Assembly (NCBI GenBank): GCA_025454915.1
Contig: JALONN010000006.1
Span: forward strand, 62,001 to 126,000
Origin: Raineya sp.
GTDB lineage: Bacteria; Bacteroidota; Bacteroidia; Cytophagales; Thermonemataceae
Reading direction: 5' to 3'
DNA: 64,000 nt
Part shown: positions 37,256-47,500 of the stretch, one piece after another
How positions within the stretch are numbered: position 1 is the stretch's first letter
How the letters are laid out: every line of letters begins with the position of its first letter
Position numbers and translations under genes: made by a program
Notes under the pieces: generated by a model
The model's database searches: none
Told to the model about the DNA's origin: nothing
Seen by the model: only the letters and a program-made list of their open reading frames with translations

Positions 37256-40200
37256 TTAAAATCTAATACCAATTACCAATATATCATCTGTTTGTTTAAT
37301 TACATAATCTCTACCATCAAACTTCATCCAAACTTTTAATTCATTCTCGATTGCATCATTGATCCCCATCATAGGAAGTTTTACATTATTTTTGAGAATA
37401 TCACGAATTCGTTTTGGGGAGAATTTTCTATTATCAGGACCTCCAAATTGATCAGGCAAACCATCAGAGAACATTAATACCATATCACCTTGTTTATACT
37501 CTTTTCTATGTGTAGCAAATGCTCCTCTATTTTTATATTGTCCACCACCCACTGGCATTTTATCTCCTTTTATTTCATCTAAAAGTTCTTCACTTTCAGG
37601 CTTATGGATATCAACATAATACAAAGGTCTGTGAGCACCTGCATATTCAAGAATCTGATTAGGAATATCTATCTTACATAATGAAACGTCCATACCATCT
37701 TTACTCACACTATCTTCTTCTGTTTGTCTAAGAGTTCTTACAACAGCTTCATCTAGTAAATCAAGAACTTCTCCAGGTGTTAAATTCAAGTTTTGTTCTG
37801 TACTAAATATATTGCTCAACAAAAAGTAACCAATCAATGAAATTAAAGCCCCTGGTACACCATGCCCTGTACAGTCTACAACTGCAATATAAACGTGTTT
37901 TTCAGTACGTAACATCCATGGGAAGTCTCCACTTACAATATCTTTAGGTTTAAACATTACGAATGAATCAGGGAATACAGCTTGCATCCAAGTACTGTCA
38001 GGCAGAATCGAACCTTGAATACGTTTGGCATAATTAATAGAGTCTGTAATCTTTTTATTTGCAACAGCAATTCTCTCTTTATCTGCTTCTCTATCTGTAA
38101 TATCGTGAGATACAAGCAGGAAGGTTTCCGTTCCACCATCTTCGTTTCGTTCAGGAATAGCGTTCACACTCATTATTTTTTTACCTTCAATGGTTTCAAA
38201 TTCCACAACATCACTTGATTTTTCACCTAAACGGAAAGATTTTTCTACTAGTTTAAACCATTTATTTAGCACACTTTGAGGAACAAGTTCTGCATCAATA
38301 CTCTTTTGTAAAAATTTATGAGGGTTATGTCCTGTTAAACTTTCAATGGTTGGGTTGATATAGTAAACTAGACCTTCACGATTCATACGAAGAATCAAAT
38401 CAGCAGAATTTTCGGATAAAGCTTGCATCTGACCACGCATTCTTTCTTCTCTTTCAGCTCTACGTCTTTCTGTAATATCTCGTGTATTAATCACAATTCC
38501 TTCAATTGCTGGGTCATTTAATAGGTTGGTACCCGTTGCTTCTAGCCAGATACTATCTCCATCTTGTGTTCTATAAGAGAACTGTATAGGAGTTGTTTTT
38601 TCATCTGGGAATTGAAGTAAGTCTTCAAACATTTTCTGAAATAACTCTTTTCCTTGTCCTTCAATATGCTCTAAATCTGTTGTTCCAATGAGTTCTTCAG
38701 GTTCATAACCTAAGATTTTAGTTACAGATGGAGAAATGAATCGAATTTTACCATCAGAGTTATAGATTGTGATTACCTCAGATGCATTTTCTAAAAGAGC
38801 TTGAATTTTACGCTGTTCATTTTGTACGTTCAGATATTGCCTTTCTAGTTCTTCATTGGTTTTCTGAATTTCTAAGTTTTTATTTTCCAGCTCTTCAGCA
38901 TTTTTACGCAAAATACCTTCGTTTGCTTGTAACTCTTGGGATAGTTTCTGTTGTTCTTCCAAAAGCTTACGAGTATTTTCGTTCACATTAATGTTAAAGA
39001 TAGTTCGAGCTGTGATTTCACTAATACGTTTAATAAATGCTACTTCTCTGTCACCAAATTCTTCAAAAGCTGCCAATTCGATAACACCATAAACTTCTGT
39101 ATCGTTAGTAATAAGTGGTGTAATTAATAGACATTTTGGTTTTTTATCTCCCAGTAAACCTGAAGATATTGTAACATACTCATCAGGGATTTCTGTTCTT
39201 TGAATAATATCCTGCTCAATAGCAGCCTGTCCTACCAAGCCTTCTGCATATTTATTCTTATAAAACTTGAATTTAGCATTTAAGTATTTCTTTTTATTAT
39301 AAGCATAACTTGCTATCATTTCAAGGAAGTCAGAATTTGTTGACTCATCTTTTTTCATTACATAAAAAGCTCCTTGTATAGCCCCTGATTCTTTTACAAC
39401 GTAAGCCAATACCTGATCCGCCAACTCATTCAATTGGTTGGTAGAACGCAAGATATCACCTACTTCGGCAAGTCGGCTCACAACCCAGTTTTCTTTGCTG
39501 TTTGCTTCTGCTGAGGCAACCAAACTATCACGAGCGTTTATCAAAGCGTTTCCAAGAATATCATTTTTACTGACAGGTGTAAATTCTGTATCAAAACGCT
39601 GATTACCAATATTTTGAGCAAAATTTGCAGTTTTATTCAAGTTTTCTACCAAACTATTGATACGGTTGGTCATGTCACCTATTTCGTCTTGAGACTCTGA
39701 TGTCAAAACAGGAGGAAGTTCTCCTCTACCCAATGAGTCAATTGTTTTTTGTAGAATTCCCAAGGGTCTTGTAAGAAGTTGTGAGAATAGGATACCTATG
39801 ATTAAAGATGTTATAATCACCAAAAGTCCTGCTACCAAAAAACGATTTAGAAGAGCTTGAGCAGGTGCATAAATTTCAGATTTATCATTTTTTATAACAA
39901 TTCCCCATTCAACTCCTGGTATAAATCGAGAGACCGCCAAATAGTCGTTCTCATCAATGGCTTCGTTATGCTTTTGTTCTTTTTTGAGAGCTCTTAATAT
40001 GATTTGTGGCGTACTTGGGTCTTCTTTATTACCTGCATTATCAAGTGGTGATATTTTTTGTTTTTTATTTGTAAAAGAGTTTAAATAGACAAATCTTTTT
40101 TCTTGATCTTGTAAAAGCCATACTTGTCCTGTACTTCCTAAACCTGCTTTATCTGCAATGAGTTGTTCAACTCTTGCCATATCTACTTCATAGATAATTT

Positions 40201-40924
40201 GTCCTAAAATCTCTTTACTTACTTCATCTTTTTCTTTAATAGGAGCTGAAACCAAGAATACTATTTTCTTCTCTTTTCCTAATTGTTGTAGTATAACTTT
40301 ACTAAAATAGGTGGTATCTCTACCTTTAACTACAACAGAAGGATCAATCGCTGGGAGTTTAAATTCTTCTCCTACAACTTGCTCTGGTGTATCTTTAGAT
40401 ATGTATTTTACTTTTCTATCTTTATCTAAAATATAAACATTATTAAGTTTGTAAACAAACTGGATGGTAGTAACAGCATTATACAGTTCTGCATCAAAGG
40501 TTGTAGATTGTTCAGGTTTTGTTTGAATTAAAGTATCATTAGTTTTTTTATCTGTTTTTTGTTTGGGAATGGTGTCCAAATCTAATTGTAAATCATCCCC
40601 ACTAAAATCAATAGGTATTACTTCATTACTTTTAGTATTTCCTCCACTTGTAGTACCTTTGAGAAAATCTCTGATAGGCTTCAAATCCTGACCAATTTGT
40701 ACAGCAGCGTTAATTTCATTAATAAAAGCCTGTAATTTTTTTACTTCTGTATCTGCAATACGATTGAGAGATTGTAGTTTATCATTCTCAATGGTATTTT
40801 TACTTTGCTGGTACGCAAAGAAACTTTCAGCTAATACTGCCACTAATACCACTATCAATAAGATAGCAGAGATTTTAGCACCAATTTTAAGTTTTGAAAA
40901 TAAGCCAAACATAACTATTCCCAA
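37256..40924 (-). CDS. SiaA-like membrane sensor phosphatase: Cache-like sensor, HAMP, GAF, 2x PAS, SpoIIE/PP2C
   Basis: 1222 aa; two TM segments, LLTRPLGILQKTIDSLGRGELPP HAMP, PAS blocks (SPSVTKILGYEPEELIGTTDLEH; NPTIESLTGHNPHKFLQ), FKPKDIVSGDFPWM, DCTGHGVPGALISLIG, FSDGLPDQFGG. Confidence 0.92.
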   Translation of the reverse strand: MGIVMFGLFSKLKIGAKISAILLIVVLVAVLAESFFAYQQSKNTIENDKLQSLNRIADTEVKKLQAFINEINAAVQIGQDLKPIRDFLKGTTSGGNTKSNEVIPIDFSGDDLQLDLDTIPKQKTDKKTNDTLIQTKPEQSTTFDAELYNAVTTIQFVYKLNNVYILDKDRKVKYISKDTPEQVVGEEFKLPAIDPSVVVKGRDTTYFSKVILQQLGKEKKIVFLVSAPIKEKDEVSKEILGQIIYEVDMARVEQLIADKAGLGSTGQVWLLQDQEKRFVYLNSFTNKKQKISPLDNAGNKEDPSTPQIILRALKKEQKHNEAIDENDYLAVSRFIPGVEWGIVIKNDKSEIYAPAQALLNRFLVAGLLVIITSLIIGILFSQLLTRPLGILQKTIDSLGRGELPPVLTSESQDEIGDMTNRINSLVENLNKTANFAQNIGNQRFDTEFTPVSKNDILGNALINARDSLVASAEANSKENWVVSRLAEVGDILRSTNQLNELADQVLAYVVKESGAIQGAFYVMKKDESTNSDFLEMIASYAYNKKKYLNAKFKFYKNKYAEGLVGQAAIEQDIIQRTEIPDEYVTISSGLLGDKKPKCLLITPLITNDTEVYGVIELAAFEEFGDREVAFIKRISEITARTIFNINVNENTRKLLEEQQKLSQELQANEGILRKNAEELENKNLEIQKTNEELERQYLNVQNEQRKIQALLENASEVITIYNSDGKIRFISPSVTKILGYEPEELIGTTDLEHIEGQGKELFQKMFEDLLQFPDEKTTPIQFSYRTQDGDSIWLEATGTNLLNDPAIEGIVINTRDITERRRAEREERMRGQMQALSENSADLILRMNREGLVYYINPTIESLTGHNPHKFLQKSIDAELVPQSVLNKWFKLVEKSFRLGEKSSDVVEFETIEGKKIMSVNAIPERNEDGGTETFLLVSHDITDREADKERIAVANKKITDSINYAKRIQGSILPDSTWMQAVFPDSFVMFKPKDIVSGDFPWMLRTEKHVYIAVVDCTGHGVPGALISLIGYFLLSNIFSTEQNLNLTPGEVLDLLDEAVVRTLRQTEEDSVSKDGMDVSLCKIDIPNQILEYAGAHRPLYYVDIHKPESEELLDEIKGDKMPVGGGQYKNRGAFATHRKEYKQGDMVLMFSDGLPDQFGGPDNRKFSPKRIRDILKNNVKLPMMGINDAIENELKVWMKFDGRDYVIKQTDDILVIGIRF

Positions 40925-40953
40925 CAGGGCTTTAAAATGAATACCTAACTCGT

Positions 40954-41787
40954 TTATACTGTTGCAACCAAACTATCCGTTATTTTTTCTGATAATAACG
41001 CTGAAACTTCTTGAACATAGTTTTTTTGTAATTCTGTAAAATTAACAAAGGACGCTACTTCAAAAACACCTATAATTTCATTTCCATCTTTAGAATGAAT
41101 CGGCACTATCAATAAACTTTTGGGAGATGCTTGTCCCAAGCCAGAGATGACTTGCATATATCCTTCTGGTACTGATTTTAAAAGCATTGCAGTACCATCT
41201 TTCGCAACTTGTCCTATCAAACCTTCTCCTAACTCATACTGCATTATTTGGCTTTCAGGGATATAATAAGCATATCCTGTCTGAAATACATATAAATTTT
41301 TTCTTCCTTCTTTTTTAAGTGCATAAATAGCCCCTTGACAGGCATCCAAGTTTTTACAAATTACACTTAAAATCTTTTCTAATCTTTCTTCTCCAGAATA
41401 AGAGTTTAATACTTTATTGATTTCTCCTAACGCTGACAAGCCCAAAGAGCTTTTTGTATTTTTAAGATTATTTATTTCGTTTACCAAATCTTTATCAGAA
41501 TCAATAGTTGGGTCATATGCATTGATATTATCCGCATATTTAGATCCTGAATTTGCAATATTTGTAAGCAATATTGCCAGAATACCAGAGAAAAATGCAA
41601 TTCCCCCAAAAATAGCTAACCTCAATATAATACTTGTCAAATTCTTTTTCTTACTAACCTCTACAATTTCCACTTCTCTTACAATTATTTCATCCAAATT
41701 ATAAAAATCATAGCCAACTTTTGCTGATATAAGTATAAAAAGAACCGTACTGATTATTGCAAAGACTTTATAAGTTCCAGATTTCAT
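40954..41787 (-). CDS. Membrane-anchored GAF-domain protein
   Basis: Two N-terminal TM segments, then a GAF-like region (YELGEGLIGQVAKDGTAMLLKSVPEGYMQVISGLGQASPKSLLIVPI) resembling the GAF of the adjacent SpoIIE protein. Confidence 0.85.
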   Translation of the reverse strand: MKSGTYKVFAIISTVLFILISAKVGYDFYNLDEIIVREVEIVEVSKKKNLTSIILRLAIFGGIAFFSGILAILLTNIANSGSKYADNINAYDPTIDSDKDLVNEINNLKNTKSSLGLSALGEINKVLNSYSGEERLEKILSVICKNLDACQGAIYALKKEGRKNLYVFQTGYAYYIPESQIMQYELGEGLIGQVAKDGTAMLLKSVPEGYMQVISGLGQASPKSLLIVPIHSKDGNEIIGVFEVASFVNFTELQKNYVQEVSALLSEKITDSLVATV

Positions 41788-41881
41788 TGAAATATTTTTT
41801 TAATGAAAATTATACAATAATAATAAACCTCTCATAATTATTCAATTTTTTTATAAGTAATTTCGCTTTATTATGCAAAAA

Positions 41882-41906
41882 GATTGCTTGCGTTTGGCAA
41901 GCAATC
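41882..41906 (-). terminator. Arginine decarboxylase gene terminator
   Basis: GATTGCTTGC-GTTTG-GCAAGCAATC with T-tract on the minus strand. Confidence 0.82.
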
Positions 41907-41938
41907 AAATTATACATGAGAAATAAAGAATTCAATTA

Positions 41939-43333
41939 TTATTTATACCCCAAGAGTTTTAGCATTGATTCACTATCTTGTTCAGGAGCAAATAATTGTG
42001 TACTAATATTTCCTTTTTTATCTCTATTAATAATAATATGTTTAGGAGCAGGCACCAAGCAATGTTGTATTCCTCCATAACCTCCTACAGATTCTTGGTA
42101 TGCTCCTGTATGGAAAAATCCTAAATATTGTACATCATCATTCTCGGCAATAGGTAAAAACACCTCTGACATGTTAGCTTCTGTACTATAATAATCTAAA
42201 CTATCACATGTAAGACCTCCCAAATGAATTTTTTGATAAGGTTTATCCCAGTTATTGATAGGCAATAAAATAAATTTCTGATTGATACCCCATGCATCAG
42301 GTAATTGGGTGATAAACGAACCATCAATCATATACCAAAGTTCTTTATCATTTTGCAATTTACGACCAACTATGGAGTAAATGGCAGCCCCACTTTCACC
42401 TACTGTAAACGAACCAAATTCTGTAAATAAATTAGGAACAGGTACGTTATTTTTTTGGCAAATCCACTGAATGTTTTCAATAATTTGCTCTACCATGTAT
42501 TTATAATTGTATTCAAAACTCAAAGAAAGTTGAATAGGGAATCCTCCTCCAATATCAACAGTATCTAAGTCTGGACAGACTTTTTTGAGTTCACAATACT
42601 TATACATAAAACGGCTTAGTTCACTCCAATAATATGCAGTATCTTTGATACCAGTATTAATGAAGAAATGAAGCATTTTAAGTTTAAATTTTGGATTATC
42701 TCTGATTTTCTCTTTATAGAGAGGAATTATATCACTATATCTTACTCCCAAACGAGATGTATAAAATTCAAAATTGGGTTCTTCATCAGCTGCAATACGA
42801 ATACCTACTTCAACTTCTTCAGCTTTAGTTACCTGATAGGCGTCTATTTCTTCTAAATTATCGAGAATAGGAACTATTTTGAACCCATCATTTAACATTT
42901 CGTTGATGTATTGAGTGTATAAAGGTCTTTTATACCCATTACAAATCACGTATTGTTTTTTTGTAAATTTTTTCTTTTTGTATAAAGATTTGACAATTGG
43001 CAAATCAAATGCAGAGGAGGTTTCAATATGAATATCATTTTTAAGAGCCTCCTCTAATACAAAACTGAAATGTGATGATTTTGTACAATAGCAGTAAGTA
43101 TAAGTACCGTCATATTTAAACTTTTTGATAGCATTAGCAAAAAGTTCTTTGCAATATTGAATATGCTCAGTAATTTTTGGCAAGTATGTCAACTTCAAAG
43201 GTGTACCATATTCTTTGATGATATCCATCAGAGGTACTCCATTGAATGACAACTCATTATGTTTTACTTTGAATTCAGGTGTAGGGAATTCATAGGTTTG
43301 TTCAACTAAATCAATGTAGCTTTTCATTGGCAA
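41939..43333 (-). CDS. speA: Biosynthetic arginine decarboxylase (PLP, fold III)
   Basis: GTPLKLTYLPKI, YCYCTKSSHFSFVLEEAL, DIGGGFPI, ITQLPDAWGINQKF, LGGLTCDSLD. Confidence 0.88.
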   Translation of the reverse strand: MPMKSYIDLVEQTYEFPTPEFKVKHNELSFNGVPLMDIIKEYGTPLKLTYLPKITEHIQYCKELFANAIKKFKYDGTYTYCYCTKSSHFSFVLEEALKNDIHIETSSAFDLPIVKSLYKKKKFTKKQYVICNGYKRPLYTQYINEMLNDGFKIVPILDNLEEIDAYQVTKAEEVEVGIRIAADEEPNFEFYTSRLGVRYSDIIPLYKEKIRDNPKFKLKMLHFFINTGIKDTAYYWSELSRFMYKYCELKKVCPDLDTVDIGGGFPIQLSLSFEYNYKYMVEQIIENIQWICQKNNVPVPNLFTEFGSFTVGESGAAIYSIVGRKLQNDKELWYMIDGSFITQLPDAWGINQKFILLPINNWDKPYQKIHLGGLTCDSLDYYSTEANMSEVFLPIAENDDVQYLGFFHTGAYQESVGGYGGIQHCLVPAPKHIIINRDKKGNISTQLFAPEQDSESMLKLLGYK

Positions 43334-43528
43334 TAAGGAAGGCTATAAATTTTGAAGCGAAATTAGAGATTTTTTTTACTTTTTTTCAATAAATTAGCAT
43401 AAAATTTTGTCATGAGGAAAAAAAATGGCATCTTGCTAAAAAACAAATTTTTCTTGGTAAGGTACAAATATTAAAAACACATACTTTAATATTACTTATC
43501 AAGCTATGTTCCACGAAAATTTATTTTT

Positions 43529-44503
43529 ATGAGATGTGTAAGATTGTTAGAAGTAAAATCGGAAATTGGGGCAGGTACACGAGGAGCTAGTTTAGGTGTT
43601 GATGCTCTAAAAATTGTAGGATTTAATAAAGGAAATTCCTTTTTTAGCCTCTTTCCTCACAAAGAAGTAAAAGTTTATAACGAAAGTTTATTTGAAAATA
43701 CCCCTTATCCACATGCCAAACGAGTTAATTATTTATTACAAGTACAACAAAATGTTTGTACAGAAGTTTGGCAAACTCTCATTCAAGATAATTTCCCTGT
43801 TATATTAGCAGGAGACCATTCTACAGCAGCAGGTACTATCGCAGGTATTAAAAAGGCTTTCCCATACAAAAAATTAGGAGTAATCTGGATAGATGCACAT
43901 GCTGACTTACATTCACCTTATACCTCACCTTCTGGAAATATGCATGGAATGCCTCTTGCAATGGCATTGGCTGAAGATAATTTAGATGCTCAGATTAATG
44001 AAATTGATGAAAAAACTCGTTTTTATTGGGAAGAAATCAAGAATATAGGTATCAAAGGAGCAAAATTTGAGGTATCAGATTTGGTTTTTATAGGTGTAAG
44101 AGATACTGAAATTCAAGAAGATTATTTTATAGAGAAAAATGATATAAAAAACTATACTGTTGAAGAAGTAAGAAATAGAGGTGTACAAACTATTGTACGA
44201 GAAATTTTAGATGAAAAGCTTGCTCATTGCGATTTACTATATATATCTTTTGATGTGGATAGTATGGACTCTTCTATTTCTGTAGGAACTGGAACTCCAG
44301 TAGAAGATGGTTTTACCATTGCAGAGACTCAGGAACTTAATGCTTTGCTTGTTGCTGATGAACGTGTTTGTGCTTGGGAGATGGTAGAAATAAACCCAAC
44401 ACTAGATGATAAAGGGAATGTTATGGCAGAAGTAGCTTTTGATATACTAAAAGCAAGTGTCCAATCTCTTCAAAATCAAGAAAATCAATTATTAAGTGTA
44501 TAA
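43529..44503 (+). CDS. Arginase/ureohydrolase family protein
   Basis: LAGDHSTAAGTIAG, GVIWIDAHADLHSPYTSPSGNMHGMP, SFDVDSMDSSISVGTGTPVEDGFT metal-binding motifs. Confidence 0.92.
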   Translation: MRCVRLLEVKSEIGAGTRGASLGVDALKIVGFNKGNSFFSLFPHKEVKVYNESLFENTPYPHAKRVNYLLQVQQNVCTEVWQTLIQDNFPVILAGDHSTAAGTIAGIKKAFPYKKLGVIWIDAHADLHSPYTSPSGNMHGMPLAMALAEDNLDAQINEIDEKTRFYWEEIKNIGIKGAKFEVSDLVFIGVRDTEIQEDYFIEKNDIKNYTVEEVRNRGVQTIVREILDEKLAHCDLLYISFDVDSMDSSISVGTGTPVEDGFTIAETQELNALLVADERVCAWEMVEINPTLDDKGNVMAEVAFDILKASVQSLQNQENQLLSV

Positions 44504-44528
44504 AAAAAGGGCTTTAAGCCCTTTTTTT
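44502..44528. terminator. Bidirectional terminator
   Basis: AAAAAAAGGGCTTTAAGCCCTTTTTTT palindrome between convergent genes. Confidence 0.88.
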
Positions 44529-47500
44529 ATTTTACTACAATTTTATCCTGATACAGTTTAGTTTCTGTAATAACTTGCACAATATAGATACCTTTTGCTA
44601 AACCAAGTCTTATTTGTTTATCACCTCTACCATTATTATCTGTATCTATCATTTCCTGCAATATATTTCTACCTAAAGCGTCTGTAATATTGATGATACC
44701 TTTTTCTTTAACTTGTGTTTGTAATATAACTAATACATTTTCTCCATTACTTGGATTAGGAATGATACTCAAGCCCTCTTTTATAGTAGTTAAGAAATTG
44801 ACAGCTTCTATTTGAGAATATTCTATATTACCTTTATCATCCTGACGTTTTAAACGATAGTAGGATATGCCTTCTAAAGGTTTTTTATCAGTCCATTGAT
44901 AATTATCTCTATTTTCAGATTTTATAGTTCCTATTTTCTCAAATTGAACTCCATTACCAGAGCGTTCCACAGTGTAAAATTCATTGTTCACATTCTGAGC
45001 AATTATCCAACTTAAAAGAACTACACTATTTTTAGCTTGAGCAGAAAAATTTAACAATTGCACAGGTAAAGGTCTAATTTCTCTTGAGATAACAAAAGGA
45101 GAAAAGTCTCTGATATTTTGAGCAGTTACTGAGCCTACTCCTGATATAACACCTGCACTTGATGCTGTGTATGGAGCGTCCCAACTTGTTCCATTCCAAT
45201 GTTGTACAGCCAGATTATCCGTTCTTGGGTTAGCCAAAGTGTTTTCTGAACCTCTATAATTAAATGTAACATTTGCACCAGGAGCTGGCAGAGGGTTCAC
45301 AGTGGAAGTGATATCCCACCATCTATCCACTACATCATTGATGGCAGTAGCTCCTGAAACACCTGCTACATTGGTAACTCCTGTTGCCCAAGGAGTATTA
45401 TCAGCTGTAAGAGTTGCTCTTGTTGAAATACAAATATTGGCATTTGTATTGGTCTGTTTATTAAAGGTAACAGGAATGTATTCTGATGAGGAGACTCCAA
45501 AAGGAAATAAAAAAGCTCCTGTTGTTGTTCCCATATTCCAACAAATACGACTGTTATTGGTTGCAGAGTTAGTTTCACTTCGGATAAAAGCATTGTTATT
45601 TCTTACAATAGCTGTCAATGCTGAATTATTAATAGTCAATGTATTACTATTAAGATTAAGCTCTCCATTATTAAGTGTTAATTGATTATTTACCTGAATA
45701 CCTGTAAGTAAATTAACTGTATTTCCTGTTTTATCAATATTTAAGTTATGAAAAGCTCCAGTACCTGTTACTTGTATTTGAGTATTTACAGGTGTTGCAT
45801 TATGAACTATTTGTACAGAACTGTTTGTATTGGCTACAAGAGCTCCTTCTTGTATATAATTACCATGTACTTCTAAAGAAAAACCAGTGTTAATAGTCAG
45901 AGTAGCTCCTACTGCAATTTGAATATTTCGAGCTTCTGCTCCTGTAGCATTGATAACAGGGAAATTTACAACTCCACCACCAGGTATAATTACGTCAGTC
46001 ACATCTGAAGGAGATGTAGGACACCAGTTTCCAGGATTAAACCAATTTGTATTTACTGCTCCTGTCCAAATAGCTGTACTTGGAGACCCCAGTGAAAATC
46101 CTATACTTAAACCACCATAAGAAGCTCCTCCAGTATCTTGTGTTATTAACTCTACTGTTGAAGTAGCATCTAAAAGCCCAGACCAAACATTAGGTACAAA
46201 GCCACAACAACCACCTGTTGCCACTTGAACACCATTGATTAAAAGTCTATAGCTATCATCAACAAAAACACCGATAGTATAAAGTCCACAAGTAAAGTTT
46301 GTTCTCCTCCAAGAAATAGAATGATTATCATTATTGACAGTACATCCACTATAACCTTCTGAACCATCTACCAAAGTAACCGCCAATGTAGGATTATTCC
46401 CTTGATTCCAACGAGTTCTTGAATCAAATGTAAGACTTTTTTCTCTATAATAACCTCTATACTCCACTGTTGTAGGTGTAGAGATTAATCTTCCATTATA
46501 ACAATGAGCTATCCATTCTCCATTTCCAAACTCTGTACCTGTAAGAGGTGGTGCTCCTTTAGGAACAACTGTAATAGTGATGGTGGCATTAACAGTGGCA
46601 CAATTATTATTTCCTTCCAATCTGTAAGTTGTTGTTGTTGTTGGACTTACAGTAACTGTAGCTCCCGTCCCTATTAAACTACCACCTATTGCTTGATCAT
46701 ACCATTGATATGTATTTGCACCCGTAGCTGTTAGTATTGAGCTTTCACCTACACAAATTGTTGTTACTGATGCACTTGCCGCTGTAGAAGGAAGAGGATC
46801 TACAGTTATTTGTACATCTCTACTAATACTACAACCTGTAGTAGGATCTGTCGCTGTATATCTGATTGTGGCTGGATTAGGTGTAGGTGTTACATTGGCT
46901 GTAACAGTTGCATTTAACCCTGTAGGAGTGATTGTAAAATCACCAACATTGCCTGTTACTTGTGTCCAAGTGATATTGGCATTTGCTCCAAAAGTATCAA
47001 ATGTAGTTCCAAATGTACTACTGTATGCAAATGTAGGCAATCCTGTTGTTGTAATATTAGTACTAGAACCTTGGCAAATTGTTACTGCCGTTGGAGAAGT
47101 TACAGGGCTTTGTGATGCACTAATTTCTGTAAAACGCAAACCACCATGTGAACCACCTCCGAACTCTCTCCACCTAAATTCTACTGTGGAAGTAGGTCCA
47201 AGAAAACCTCTCCAAACATTATTTTGAGATGTACAACAAAACAATTTTTGAGAAACTAATGTGCCATTTATATATAAATAAGAATAATCATCATGGTTTG
47301 TTATATCAATCTGATAGTATCCACAAGTAAAATTTGTTCTTCTATAAATTACAGAGTGTTGATCATCAGGGACTACACACCCACCCGTATAACCAGAGGC
47401 ATTGGAAGGACTTGCCCCTGTTCCCCATCTATTTCGAGAATCAAATGTTAAGAGAGGTTCTGTATAATTTCCAAAATATGTATTAAAATTATTTCCACGA

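Noticed and set aside
46868-47227. 119-aa ORF antisense to the T9SS adhesin (also 45302-45685 and 48572-48868)
   Set aside because: Low-complexity mirror translations of the repetitive Thr/Val-rich adhesin; no protein-like features of their own.
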